Assembly: GCA_031769625.1 (NCBI GenBank)
Contig: JAUIMM010000570.1
Coordinates: 1,989,501 to 2,053,500, forward strand
Direction of reading: 5' to 3'
Source: Taudactylus pleione
Taxonomy: Eukaryota; Chordata; Amphibia; Anura; Myobatrachidae
Length of the DNA stretch: 64,000 bases
Each line of letters starts with the position of its first letter. The first letter of the stretch is position 1. A program made the position numbers and the translations under genes. The notes below the pieces were generated by a model. It was not told the DNA's origin. It made no database searches and saw only the letters and a program-made list of their open reading frames with translations. Positions 45,580 through 58,565 of this stretch are shown piece after piece.

Positions 45580-47260
45580 CCTTGTGAAATAACTACAATA
45601 AATATGATATGTAGCAATCTCCATTCTTTAAGATATAATATGAGCTAAAAAATTACTGCAATGTGATTGGTTAGATACCTAATTTCTTCAAAACCATAAA
45701 TCTTAGGGATTTCCGAATCACACCTAACCTGCGTTTAGACTTCTGATATATTTCTATGATTTTGGAAGCTCTTACCAGTTATAGACATATTATTTTTACA
45801 TCAAAAACAGATAATATATGATTTTGACTTTGTTCTCTGACTGCTCTCTGTTTAGTTCTGCATAACCCTGCTGTGTTCAGTACCAGATTCACATGTCCCA
45901 GTACTCAACATGTGGCCACAGACAATAGACCTTGTTTATGAGTCCCTACTCTGTTAATTGGGTTTCCTAGTCACAGGATGTCTTTAGATATATACATTCT
46001 AATGAATTACACCAATCCTGAGTGGCAATAACATTCTTTTGATCTGTGTGGGGCAGACTTATAACTTCACATAAAAAGAAAATCACACTTGCAATATGTC
46101 CTAATATACCTACAAAATCTATAGTTGCATTAACATTCCATTCGCAGTGGGCATCCAGAGTAATTGCATTACGTGTGACCAGTGGCAGATTTTACCTAGG
46201 GGCTGCAGGTTTGCAGTGCCCACAGTAAAATCCCCCACTTCCAGTGAGCCATATGGAATCTGTACAATGGCTGCATTAGCAGTGACTTCTCATGGGAGGC
46301 ACTATCGGCTAATCACACAGCAGTCCCAGGGGGAGATGTTTTTCCCCAGGGACTGCCAGTGTGGACCACAATTAGCAGAGAGAGGGCTTCCACTCCCCTG
46401 CCTTTCCGTTGGCCCTACCCCGCTTTTAGGGATTGCAGCCAATGCAGACCCTAGAAGTTGGTGCTTGTGCAAATGCGCTTATCCTGGTGCTTGTTAGATC
46501 CACTGTCTGTGGGCATTGGACCTGGCAGGCGGCACAACACTGACAATCCAGAATGGCAACTGCAGCACAGCAGGCACCCCCCCCCCCCCCGTCAAGAAGG
46601 GTAGGAGCCACCGCTGAGCATGACTGAGCATCAGGCCACTGGTATTATTTACAATACATATTGCTTCTGTTTGATAAGTTTTTCCCACAGGTGAAGCCTG
46701 GAAATCAGATCTAAAATTATTTAAAGTAATGTCATTTAAATGATATTAAAATAGATGACTACAATACACCAGGGGATTTTAGGGTACTAAAGGTAACTCT
46801 CCATGTATGCTTTGTATAAAGCATTTTTTCAGTAGTCAATATTTGTACAGGGGTTTTAATATTTTTCGAATATATTTTTCTATTTGTATTTCACACTTAT
46901 TATAATAATGTATTCACTAAATTAAACTGAAAGCCTGAATCACCAGCAACAGAGCAGGTCCAATCCTGGAACTGGCTTTACATTGATGTGCCTCACCCAC
47001 AGGGAAAGTCTGTAACACATTCTCCTTTATAAATGTTCACTGGTTGTTACATTATAAATGTAATCTGATACAATTATTCGCTGCTCAGCTAGTGCCAGGA
47101 AGATGCTCTTAAACAAACATTATGGCAGAGCAAACAGTGCACGCCATGATCTCGCTGTTTGTATGCAGGCGTTGTCTGTGTACACAGTCTAGCGCTGGAC
47201 AGAGAGTGGAATAATCCCACAGCTCTTTTTAATTCTCAATTTGACTGCAGCTTCAATTTC
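45580..47260. other. intronic sequence, no gene recognised
   Basis: Mixed sequence with a C-run at about 46570-46589. No frame with family features. Confidence 0.45.
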
Positions 47261-47274
47261 AAGATAGGTTATAC

Positions 47275-47480
47275 CACGGGCAGCCAACCTCGGTCCTCGA
47301 GAGCTACTAACAGCTCACGTTTTCCAGACCACCTAGCAAGTGCACAGATGTACTCATTACCCACTAACACATTTGAAAAGCTCCACAGGTGGAGCTAATT
47401 ATTTCACTTGTGATTCTGTGAGGAGACCTGGAAAACATGCACTGTTGGTAGCTCTCGAGGACCAGGGTTGGCTACCCCTG
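47275..47480. mobile_element. hAT-type MITE (206 bp)
   Basis: Exact 8-bp duplication GGTTATAC at 47267-47274 and 47481-47488. Ends are CACGGGCAGCCAAC and CAGGGGTAGCCAAC in inverted orientation, continuing into a longer foldback (CCTCGGTCCTCGAGAGCTAC / GTAGCTCTCGAGGACCAGGG). It belongs to a CAGGGGT-ended vertebrate hAT MITE type. Confidence 0.92.
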
Positions 47481-47541
47481 GGTTATACCTTATACTTCTT
47501 TTCCACCAAAAACCCAGTTCCGACCTGGGTTATCAGACATG

Positions 47542-48005
47542 GGCCCTCATTCAGAGCCGCTCGCAAAAAGCGAGCGCTCGCTCTGAATGAGGGCGGCTGC
47601 TTTTTTTTTAAAGGCGGCCTCCTGGCTGCTCGCTAAGCTATGGGTGACCACCCACAGCCAGGTGATGGTCGCGATGGTCGCAACCATCGCGACCATCGGG
47701 CTTGCGACGAGACCCTTGTGGTAGGGTCTCGTCTGCCGCAAGCCCCAGTGAGCTTCTGGTGATGTCAGTAGGGCTGCCCACAAACGGCTGCCCACAACGG
47801 CTGCCCCCCACCCCGCCTACAAAACGGGGTGAGCTGTCGATCAACATCTACAGCCGCCCCGTTTGTAGTGAGCCCCGTAGCGAGTGAATTTCTCACTTGC
47901 TACGGGGCTTGCGCACGTGCATTGCGCACGCTGCGCATGCGTAATGCACAACCACCGACCCGCTTGCGAGCGCATAGCGCTTGCGAGCGGGTCTGAATGA
48001 GGGCC
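47542..48005. mobile_element. hairpin-array element, copy 3, inverted (464 bp)
   Basis: Ends GGCCCTCATTCAGAGCC and its inverse; ATG on both sides (47539-47541, 48006-48008) fits a 3-bp duplication. It carries the same stem-loops as 21798-22314 in reverse order: 47664-47697 (GATGGTCGCGATGG stem), 47698-47745, 47817-47868 and 47871-47909. Several stems differ in sequence from copies 1 and 2 but still pair. Confidence 0.88.
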
Positions 48006-48009
48006 ATGG

Positions 48010-50500
48010 TTCCAACCCAGGTCAGACACTGTTTACACAGCACCATCGATCTGGGTTATTCTCAGGTCAGCCCCATTCACACTGAACCTGTGTCTGCCCT
48101 GCTAAACTTGTGAGGTCATAAAAAGAGGGAGGTGACTGCTCCACAACCACCAATCAGCTCATTTTAGGCATGACCCAGTTCGGATAACCCGGGTTGCGCC
48201 TTTACACTGCACCATTAAGCAGGTCCATCCTGGGTCCGACCCTGGTAGCTAACTGGGTTGTATTGCCGGGTCACTTGACCCTGGTTATTTTTCAGGGACC
48301 CTTTTATACTGAGCTGCAACCTGGGTAGACCCAGCAAACGTCCGAACAAATAGCATAGGGTGAAAAAAAACACATTGAAAAACGGGGATTATCGGCGAAA
48401 AATCCCCGTTTGTCAACCCCCAAAAAATATCAGGGCTAATTGGATACCTCCCTTAAAGTTTATACAGAGTTTATTTGTAGAATTAGTTATACATATTAAC
48501 ACTACTAGTGTGTAATAAGAATAGCAATATTATTATTATTATTCCATACTTACCAACATCTTCAATTTTGAGTTCGGGATCCTGTGCTTGTGGAAGAGGG
48601 GGCAAGGTATCGTGGGGAGGGGGCGTGGACTTGCAGCACTCCCCCATTATCATCACCCTGGGGGCGTTCCCAGCAGTGTGAACAGATGTATTGCGCATAC
48701 TCTCTGCATTTATTCACCCGCTGATCTGTGGTGACAGTGCTCCCCCCATATCCCCCCAGTGCGGGACACTATGGCCCACAAGTGGGATAGTCCCTGAAAA
48801 GAGGGACTGTGCTACCAAAAGTGGGATAGTTGGGAGTTTATGTTATTATTATTATTATAAAGAGATTGATATCCGAATGAGAACAATTAGTATTTAGCCA
48901 TAATTTAGGTTCCCCACTCGCTGAATTTGTGCTGTTACAGTCCTGTAGGCGCACAGCACCTGCTATTTCCAGGGCAGCCCGCACAGTATAGTAGAGGACA
49001 CAAGAAGACTATATGGCGCCCTAGGGAGCTCTCAGTGGATTTGTGTGCAGTAATTAATGCACTCGGTCACAGTCTATGCCATGTATGACTGATCCTAACT
49101 AAAGAAGTGTATTTAGTGCATTGCTAATGGCAGAGCATTTCATATTATTAGCTCTATGAATAAAGTCAGTCATTTCAGGAGAAGTTATCGTGATTCGTGA
49201 TCATAGGTGAGAGGCACAAAAGGGTCTTTAAGGTAAGAGGCAGCGGTAGAAGGAAAGGAGGACACGAGCGCAGGAGACAGATTAGTGGAGGAACTGGGTT
49301 GCTTGCTATAATATATCTTTAATCAAGGACACATAAATTACACAGATTCTGTGGCAGATTAATACCAGGTGAAATACAGGCTTGAAGTCAGCCAGCCACA
49401 GAATCTGTGTAATTCATATGCATCTCTGAATAAAAGGGATATTATAGTAACCCTACTTGGAGATAAGCAGCACTTTGTAGGTGATCAGAGACGTAGTAGG
49501 GGGGAAGAGGGGATGTCAGGAGGACGTGTCCTGGGAGATCGAACTGTGAGCACAGGACATTTTTCTCACTGCAGAATTTTGGATAAATTGCAATGAAATG
49601 ATGGGAGGCATGGAGGCCTGTTAGTAGTACAGTATAAAGGTTACAGCAATCCAAGCGAATAGGATAATGGTGCAAGTTAGAGTTTTGATAGTAGCACACA
49701 GAGGTAAGGTCAGATCTTCTAGATATTACACAGGAGAACAAAATTACAGGTGCTGTGACGACTGTAATTATTGATTTGGATCAGCCGCTTCTCCGGCAGA
49801 GAGAGAATCCAGATACTGCCAAGTCAGAACTTGTGTGAATGAATGGGGAGCACTGAAAAGAAAAGAGCCTCATATGTCTACCAGTGAGAGAGATTTCAGT
49901 AGGATAAATAAAAGGCTAGCAGTTACACAAAGCCTACAGCGATAGGTGTGAGACTAGAGGGGTTAAACTGTTTTCCATGTTCACCTTGCAAAACGTGTCA
50001 GACGGAATCCTTCTGCAGGCACGAGGAACACTATGGAATGGGTGCTTCCGTGCTCTATGTGTCCGAGCCGTAGGGGTCAAACAGTTAAAGAAGCTTGCAT
50101 ACAGGTCCTATGCAATGTGTCTATGCTTCTGCAACACCCCCATCCATCCGCAGCTGTCACTGATGATGTTGGCAGTTGGCTGAGAGGAGGGGACCATCCT
50201 CTCCACATGGATATGGGCGAAGAAGAGCCCACCATAGGCAATGGCACCATCTACTTCAGAGTTATGCTGGAGAGTTAGATTTCATTCCAAGCAAAGAGCT
50301 GGAGGGGAGGGAGAGGACACAAGTCCGTGTACAGCTACGGTTTATTGAAAAAGTGAAGGAGCATGAAGCATCAAGTCGTCTCTCAAGCTTGCTCCGATGC
50401 CCCCACTCTGCTTACCAGGCTTCACATGTTCCTCCAGCCCTGTGTACAATTAGTTACAAAATTCCATCATTTAGCTCTCACCGGGATGTTTTACATTTTA
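48010..50500. other. intronic sequence with minor repeats
   Basis: Contains a CTTACCAAC / TTGGGAG repeat (about 48545-48838) with GGGACACTATGGCCC, and an ATT microsatellite. Frames near 49977-50300 have no recognised domain. Confidence 0.45.
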
Positions 50501-50996
50501 CCTCCCGCAATCATCACATCACGGGCATCAGGGTCATCATGTGTGAACCGGCCACTGCGATAAGGACTGCGATCGCAGTGACTACGCAGACCCATCGCAA
50601 GTGATTGACAGGAAGAGCCATTTGTGGGTGGTGACGAGGGGTGGTTGGCGAAAAGCAGGTGTTCCAGCGCGTTTGACCCCGTTGCAGGGGCGTGCATAAA
50701 TTATCCACTGCGATGCCATACGCAACCTGAGCTCTCACTGCGTGCAACGAGGTTAGCAATTTCTGAGTAAGGTCTGATCTTGTACAAGTGTGCATGAGGT
50801 TGTGATGGTACTCCATGTTACCGATGGTTTTGCAGTCTTGCTGAGTATTACGGATGTGTGTAAGGTAAGGTGGGTGTCCTTATGTTGTGCTGAGGCAGCA
50901 TAGCGATCACAGTGGATTAGCATATGATCGCAGTGAGGCTTGTTGGGTAATCACTATTGCAATCGCATCTGCGATCCTTGCTGAATCAGGCCCTCT
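50500..50996 (+). mobile_element. TTGCTGAATCAGGCCC-ended element with conserved core
   Basis: Right end CCTTGCTGAATCAGGCCCT matches the inverse of the left end at 22318. The core at 50603-50700 reads GATTGACAGGAAGAGCCATT, TGTGGGTGGTGACGAGGGG and GCGTGCATAAATTA. The left end is unclear, about 50500. Confidence 0.65.
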
Positions 50997-50999
50997 GTC

Positions 51000-53219
51000 T
51001 CATTGCAGACATGTTGCACAACCAGCTTGGTGTTTTTATTTCTTGTGGTGCAGGTCTTAAAAATAACAAAATAAAACAATACCAGCATTAAATCCTATTT
51101 ACACACAACAAAGGCCCAAATCCACTTCAACCTGACAGGAAGGGAGAGAATGAGAAGAGTTTGCGGGAAGTACCTGACATTGACATCTAGTAGATAAGAG
51201 AAGGGCCAATCTCTCCACCTTGGCCCACAGGGTTTGAGCTGTGGCAGAACCAGAGCCCACTATAGACAAGAGTCATGCTGAGCGAGAGAGAACATTCCAA
51301 GTAGCACAGAAGGAGAGGAGAGAGAGGGATGGATGATAGGGAATGGGAAATAAATGAGCTGAGCCAGCACATAGAGACAGTGGTAGAGCGTATAAGACCG
51401 TGACCTAGAGCAGATGGGGGTGTAGCAGGAGCCAGGAGGATAATGGGCTAAATAAAATAGATGCAAATATTATTTGTGAGTGTTTTGCAAGGGTGGGGGG
51501 ATCTGTGAAATACAAATGTGGATGTGAGTTGGACTGTGAGGATGATGGATGGAATAGCATATATTCAAATAAATATCCGCAGACAGGATTGAGGATTTCC
51601 AGACCTTGACATCCGATCTTTTCCAGATGTTGTATTTTGTGCACAATACTAGGTATGACATTTCAGAGCGGCAGCCATTTTTTCTTCAGTCAAGCCCTTG
51701 TTTCATTTATACTAGACCCTTAACCTATGCTGTGTCATATTACTGCCAGTACTCAGTTGCCCCAAAGACTTATGCAGAAGGTGGTGCAGACAATAGTAGG
51801 TAGTATATGAAACAGAATAGGGAATATAAAACAATCTCAATACAGAAACGACTCTGAGTTAAATGAAAGGTCAGCGCGCACTGACTTACAGCGTGGCAGC
51901 GCAGTGCGTGCACAGGAATAGTCAAACATCCAAAACTAGCTTGAGTGAGGCGGAAATAAACATTAACCCGGGCCAGGTGGTTGTAAGAGCAGGTGACTAA
52001 TATCATAGTGATAACACAAGCAAGAGGTCAGGGCTGGCAGCAGACGAGAGTCAACAGAAAACAATTTGAGGTCTGTGAACAGAATAGTCATTAACGATTA
52101 AAGGTCAGGCTAACGGCAGACAGATACTTCATACAGGCATGGGTCAAGTACAAGCATAGCAGACACACGGAATTGAACAAGTGAATCTCCAAGGTCACCT
52201 TAGTTATAAAGCACCTAGATGATAATCACAGAACCTCCCTGAACCCTGAAATCTAGCATTCATTGATACACATGGCTGAGACTATTGTTGTTTATCGCTC
52301 TGGTCCTAAAGCTGCTCTTGACACTAAAAAAAGGAATGGATTTAGGGAGTATTAAGGACGATGACTTCTCATTCTCATCCCGACCCAGCTCTTTTATATC
52401 CTGTCTTACTGCCCCCAATTGACTGACCCTGCTTCGTCTGCCATCTGTACTGATCCTGGCTCGTTCACTGGGTTCTGATCCCATGTTGCCTGCCCTGATC
52501 CTGGGTTGTCTGCCAACAGCTCTGTCACATACTGCAGTTATACAGCCACCTCTCCGTCCTGCTACAGTACTCATCAATGTCTCCATCTTGGGGTGCTACT
52601 GTCACTGTGCAGTAATGTAGATAGGGATGCTACTTTTGTTCCCAGAATTCCGGTTCCTTCCAGTGGAAGATGGAATGGCGCATATTCACTCTTTCTTCCA
52701 TATTTGCCTCTGGCGTTCCCAGAGGAGGAGTCAGAGGGAATAAAGGTCTGCATATTGTAATGATATTAGTCATTGCCGTGTGAGGTGTTTTGCCCCAACG
52801 TCCTCTGTTTCCTCTGAGGTTGGTGCTGCTCTGTTTTTGATATGTCCAACAAGCACATACGTCTGTGATGTTCAGTTACCCACACATTTTTGGCCATATA
52901 GGGAGGTATTCAATTAGGCTGCGATGGGAATAGTGCTGGGTTTCGTGCCCAGAGCTATTAAATTAATCTGCATTTTACTGCTTAGTAAACCAAGGGTTAA
53001 ACTGGACTAACCCATAGATTCCATGCAAAGTGCTGGAATCTGTGGGCTACCTCGCGCATTAAAATGCAGAGTCTGTATTTTATCACAGATGTTTCCTCAT
53101 AGCTCCTGAGGCTGCGAGGCAAAATCCACCTTTGGGGCTTAGCGAGCGGGGTTCCCGCAGATAACTGAATCAGGCAACACGTTCAATTAGCTGCTGGGTA
53201 AACCCTGCGCCTAACTGAG
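51000..53219. other. intronic sequence, no gene recognised
   Basis: Mixed sequence. A short CpG-richer stretch at 52900-53215 resembles decayed repeat material. Confidence 0.4.
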
Positions 53220-53362
53220 GGGGTGATTCAGCAAAGGTCGCAATTGCAAAGCTTCCGTGAACACCGGCCGCCCCCGCACCGCCCCTTAAATGCCTCTGCC
53301 TGTCAATCAAATGCCTCTGCCTGTCAATTAAATGCTGCACTACTGAATCAGACCCTGAATCT
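53220..53362. mobile_element. short GTGATTCAGCAAAGG MITE
   Basis: GGGTGATTCAGCAAAGG and a right CTACTGAATCAGACCC are roughly inverse; ATGCCTCTGCCTGTCAATCA is repeated twice inside. Confidence 0.55.
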
Positions 53363-54551
53363 CCCCCATAGTGTACAGAATAATTATGTGAAGCTCCTAT
53401 TTAGCTGCTATAGGAAGATAGTGGCAACAAGGACACATCTATATGAAACAAAGTTCATACAGTACTATAAAAAAATTTCACAAGCTGAATCATCCATCTT
53501 TAAAATAAAGTAGCAGGGTTATGTATTCATCAAAATTGCCTTATAAAATGCATTGTTTAGCAAAGCTTTGTCTATGCTATGTGCAAATAGTGTGTGTGTG
53601 GGGAGGGCAGAAATGTTCCATCATTAAGTTGTTATTATGTAAAAGTGGATTATGTAACACAAACAAATATACATGTAACTCTTTCCAGGATGTGCCAACT
53701 TTTGGTGAAGTAACAGCACTGCCTTGTGATGGGTGCCCTATGGTAACTGAAATGGGTGCAATGCAGAAACCTCCACCAATAGGAGTTAAGGGCGTGACAA
53801 TCACTGCACCCACCTTTCCCACAAATCTAGCACAGCGGCTACTTTTGAATTGTAATCAGAATTGTTCATATTTTCTTTTTAGTCAGCAAGTTGCTACAAT
53901 TATTATATCCTAGCACATCTGTAGGGCCACTTTCACACCCAGGTATGATAATACGCTTTATTTTCCAGCAAGGCATGATGGGAGCAAATATCCTGCAGTT
54001 CAATTCACTTTAAAAAAGCAATCCCTTCAAAAAATGTGGTGTGTTTCCTTCTAACATAACTCAATGGAGTAGGCTATAAAAATAAATCTTGGTATTTACC
54101 ATTTATCCTTGGTTTGTTTCTTCAAGCGGCCATTAATAATTTGTGACTATGCACAGTGTCATGGATTACCATGGCAACCACATTTGCATGGCACATGATG
54201 TAGTGAGCAGAGAGGCTTTGTAACATCCCTCTGAACTCTTTCTCTCTGTGTACCATTACTTCTCCCCTCCCCCCTTCCCAAACTGCTATTTCTTGATGCT
54301 GAGAACAATGATTCTGCACCTGTGTAACCTCCTGAGAGATTTAGAAATAGAGATATTGATTTGTACAAGGAATCACTTTTGTGCAACTTGCTGTTTAGAC
54401 AAAATAAATATACCTTTTATGTGGGACTAATGATTTAATTAACTATTTGTAATTTTTGGACAAAGCTATGACAATAGCTTTATTGTCATTTTATTGTCAA
54501 ATAGTTTATTTCTTGTCCACTTATATATATAGCAATTTAGAATTACATTTT

Positions 54552-55830
54552 GGGGTCTATTCATATTCACCAGCTTTTGTAGAAATTACATTTTGGGGCC
54601 ATTCATCATAAATGTAATGCACACCTTTCACTACCGATGTGGCCCGCTATCCCCATACACAGATATCTCCTGCTTACCTTTCTCTCCCGATGTGGCCCGC
54701 TGTCCCCATACACTAGTGTCACAGATCTCTCCTGCTTACCTTTCACTCCCAATGAGGCCCACTGTCCCCATACACTAGTATCACAGATATCTCCTGCTTA
54801 CCTTTTTCTCCCGATGTGGCCCGCTGTCCCCATACACTAGTGTCACAGATATCTCCTGCTTACCTTTCACTCCCAATGAGGCCCACTGTCCCCATACACT
54901 AGTATCACAGATATCTCCTGCTTACCTTTCTCTCCCGATGTGGCCCGCTGTCCCCATACACTAGTATCACAGATATCTCCTGCTTACCTTTCTCTCCCGG
55001 AATGGCCCGCTGTCCCCATTCACTAATATCACAGATATCTCGTGGTTACCTTTCACTCCCGATGTGGCCTGCTGTCCCCATACACTAGTATCACAGATAT
55101 CTCCTGCCTACCTTTCTCTTTTGGAATGGCCCGCTGTCCCCATACACTAATATCACAGATATCTCCTGGTTACCTTTCACTCCCGATGTGGCCCGCTGTC
55201 CCCATACACTAGTATCACAGATATCTCCTGCTTACCTTCCTCTCCCGGAATGGCCCGCTGTCCCCATACACTAGTATCACAGATATCTCCTGCTTACCTT
55301 TCTCTCCTGGAATGGCCCGCTGTCCCCATACACTAGTATTACAGATATCTCCTGGTTACCTTTCACTCCCGATGTGGCCTGCTGTCCCCATACACTAGTA
55401 TCACAGATATCTCCTGCTTACCTTTCACTTCCGATGTGGCCCGCTGTCCCCATACACGAGTTTGGGGACCTCATATATTATATTTTCGGAGCTTGACTGC
55501 GGGAGCATTCGCCATCTTCAGATGGTGTTTGCTCCTGAAACCACTCCTTCACTATGTTAAGGAGACCCGGGTTGTGAAACGGAATCCTTTTGGATTCCTC
55601 TGTCCCTGTCCGGCTCCTTCTGCCGGACGCCGGGGCTTTTGTGTGCGCTACCACTGTCGAGTCAGACTCAGCAGTGCTAAGTTTCACTGCTCAGAAAGTA
55701 GCAGTGAAAACATTCAGGGAGACAACTGATTTTCGAATCAGCTGTCAATGAATTGCGCACACTGAGAGTAGAAATGTTAATTATCAGCGTCCGCTCGTCC
55801 CCCGATAATTAACATAAAGAATAGACCCCT
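54552..55830. mobile_element. GGGGTCTATTCA-ended element carrying a minisatellite
   Basis: GGGGTCTATTCATATTC on the left and AAGAATAGACCCC on the right are inverse ends. The interior is mostly the 61-bp array, then a CpG-richer right part (55490-55700). Confidence 0.65.
54640..55455 (+). repeat. 61-62 bp minisatellite, about 13 units
   Basis: Unit contains CACAGATATCTCCTGCTTACC, TCTCCCGATGTGGCCCGCTG and TCCCCATACACTAGTATC (longer overall). Variants alternate GATGTGGCC and GGAATGGCC. Confidence 0.93.
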
Positions 55831-56947
55831 TTTGAGTGTTATTTTGTATGTAAAGTTATTAAACTTTTAGCAATCCATGACAGACGTGGCGGGCAAGACA
55901 GACCGTTGCAGACAATATCCACCGGCGTTCTGCTTTTTGAGTTATATTTAGCACAACTGAAAGTCCTGTATAACAATTCAAGGTTTAAAAAGGTTACAAG
56001 TAATTTTCTCATATCACTATCTAATTCTGTCCCCTTCAGTAAACATTTAAGGGCAAGAACCACAATTAGACTTTAAAAAATATTGTTTGTGTTCTGCGTA
56101 AAGCCCAATTTAGATGGGAAATAGATTTTTAGCTTAGCTGAGAGATCAGTAATGTAAACACGAGTTTTCTCTGGCTGGTCTCACAAGTTTTTCCTGTAAA
56201 GATACCTCCATGTACTGGAGACTGCGCTTGTAAAGTGCATCTGTCACCCACACACAGTGAGAGAAGCCATAGGGCTGACTAGAGAGTGGGATCCAAAAAT
56301 TACACAGTATGGCCAGGATGACCTCCGATTATCTCTTATTTATTAACAATTATTTACATAGAGCATACAGCCATACATATTCCACAGCCCTTTTCTGAGA
56401 TTATCGGTACAATGCACCAAACCTGTTTCCGTGACATGATGTTATCATGATGCTTCTGTAAGCTGCTGCTTCCCGGCGGGTTACAGGTGAATATTTAAAA
56501 CTTTTTAAAGTTTCAATGACTTTATAATAATGTAGCCTCGGGAGAGGAGTTCAAAAATGCATTAAACACATCTGTTATGTTTGCAGTTGGGAAATTATAT
56601 CACACATTTCTTCTGAAATATTAAAATGTAGTTTGCGTTCTGGGTAGAGCATCATTTCCTTGGAGAGCTGATTACGAGCTGAGCTTGAGGGTTCAGGTTA
56701 AAAGAGAAACGCTTTATTGCAATCTCAACAGCCATCTTTGAAAAGTTCCTGTGAAGTCTTATCCTTCAGAAACAATGGCAAGTGGTGAAATTCGCAGAAA
56801 GATGTGTACATAAGGTATTCTTATTCAGGGAAACCGCTGTGTGCTATTTTGGTGGAGACTCAGGTGTGAAAAAAAGCATGGGGACAATTTAACAGTAGTG
56901 TTAATTATTTTCCTATACATTTTGATGCACATAAAAAAAGAAGCTCA
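55831..56947. other. intronic sequence, no gene recognised
   Basis: AT-rich sequence without assigned repeats. Confidence 0.45.
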
Positions 56948-57539
56948 GGGCCTGATTCAGACCCGGTTGCTATCAGCCGTCCTCTCGCTTTTGCCGATGT
57001 TTTCTAATCTGCGCATGCATCGCAGTGCGCGTGCGCGAACTACTCATAGCGATCGGGAAGCGCTCGCTCGCCCGGCAAAGACAGCCCAGTATAATGAGTG
57101 ACAGGAGAGGCCGTTTGTGGGTGGTAACGGGCAGTCCAGTAAAAACGGGGGAGTGGAGGTGCGAACGCAGGCGTGCCTGAGTGTCAAAACGGAGTTTAAT
57201 GCGAGTGCATAATTAGCAAAGTAGCGTCATTGTACACGTGACTTGGGTGTATTTCAGGCTGAACTGATCGCACTGTTGCGGTGGGGTAAGGTCTACCACA
57301 AGAGCTGCGTGCAGCAATAAAGCCATTCGATGTACTCGATTAATCACTCACTTCCTGGAGATGACATGTGCTACGAGTGAGAGGTGGCCGGCTTTATACT
57401 ACAGCGTGGGATCGCTCTGCCGTCGCACTGTAAGACAGAGGGCGTCCTTCAGCCAGACAGTGCGATCGCATATTTGCATATCCGGCCTCTTTTTTGCTGC
57501 GAGAGAGCGCAGCATAGCGACCGGGTCTGAATCAGGCCC
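56948..57539 (+). mobile_element. CCTGATTCAGACCCGG element with conserved core (592 bp)
   Basis: Ends GGGCCTGATTCAGACCCGG and CCGGGTCTGAATCAGGCCC are inverse. The core at 57096-57240 has GAGTGACAGGAGAGGCCG, TTTGTGGGTGGTAACGGG and GTGCATAATTAGCAAAG, in the same order as 15455-16024. Confidence 0.85.
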
Positions 57540-58039
57540 CCAGTTCTTTAATTGCTGATTGATGCTTATAAAAACATTGCTCCCCATTAGAGACAAATTC
57601 TGACTAAGTAACGAGCGTGTGTAATGTGGACAACAGACGCTGTAATTCTAAGGTTCCATCTAAGGTTCCATTACTTGCAGCCCAAAATTTTCTGCAATAC
57701 CAGATAATGACAACAGAAGGCATTTCATATGCCTGTCGGAAATTAATCTACTAGGATGTGTCAGAATACGTTTAGGAGGGTTACAAATTGAAGGGCTTTC
57801 TCCATTTTATGATCTGATTTGGGTAGTTATATTACAGTAAAGGTGTGGAGTTTTGGGGTTGAGTTGCTGGTTTATAATAGTAATTTTCTGGTTGGGAGCA
57901 CTCTTGCCTCTTTGGAAGTTCCCGCACCCACCCGCTTATTGTGATTATCTGCTTTGTTGTTTTGCAGGAAAGAACTGCTGTTTGGGGTCAGAGACACCAC
58001 TGGCCCCTGTGGGTATTTTGTGTGTCTTTGGTAATGGAG

Positions 58040-58222
58040 TTTGGATACCTTGAGTTGTTGGAAATGGGCTGGCAGTTGCTCCCCTTTTAAGCCTTGCGTT
58101 GTCGGTAATGGGCTGTTAGTTTGCTCCCATCTAGGCATTGAGTTGTTGGCGATGGGCTTGCAGTTGGTCCCCATCTAAGCCTTGAATTGTTGACAGTGTG
58201 CTGGCAGTTGGCCCCCGTCTAA
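58040..58222 (+). repeat. 59-bp minisatellite, left part
   Basis: Units of TTGAGTTGTTGGTGATGGGC then TGGCAGTTGGCCCC. Interrupted by the MITE at 58223 and resumes at 58566. Confidence 0.88.
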
Positions 58223-58565
58223 TGGTGCCCACACATATACCGATGTGCTCACGATACGATTTTATGGCCAATTTCCTCATGAACTTTCACGGGAGCTCCC
58301 TTGCCGTCGTGATCACGATTTGGAGTTAAAAATGTCCAATCTGACTAAAGATCTATCTTGCAGCCAATGCATTGTATCCCAGATTGGCTAATCTGCCCTA
58401 CAGCACGGCAGATCAGAAGATGCGATATACGACGAGCGGGGACGCGCATCGGCGTCATGCTCGTGAGTATAAATTCACGATTTGTACTTTTTTTACCCGA
58501 TTCGTCGTCACGATTCGTCGAAATCGGCCAAATCGTGTAAAATGTCACTATGTGTGTGGGCACCT
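58223..58565. mobile_element. foldback MITE GGTGCCCACACA inserted in the minisatellite (343 bp)
   Basis: Ends TGGTGCCCACACATA and TGTGTGTGGGCACC are inverse. The array on either side reads CTAA...TAAGCC where an intact array has CTAAGCC, giving a 3-bp TAA duplication (58220-58222, 58566-58568). Confidence 0.9.
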
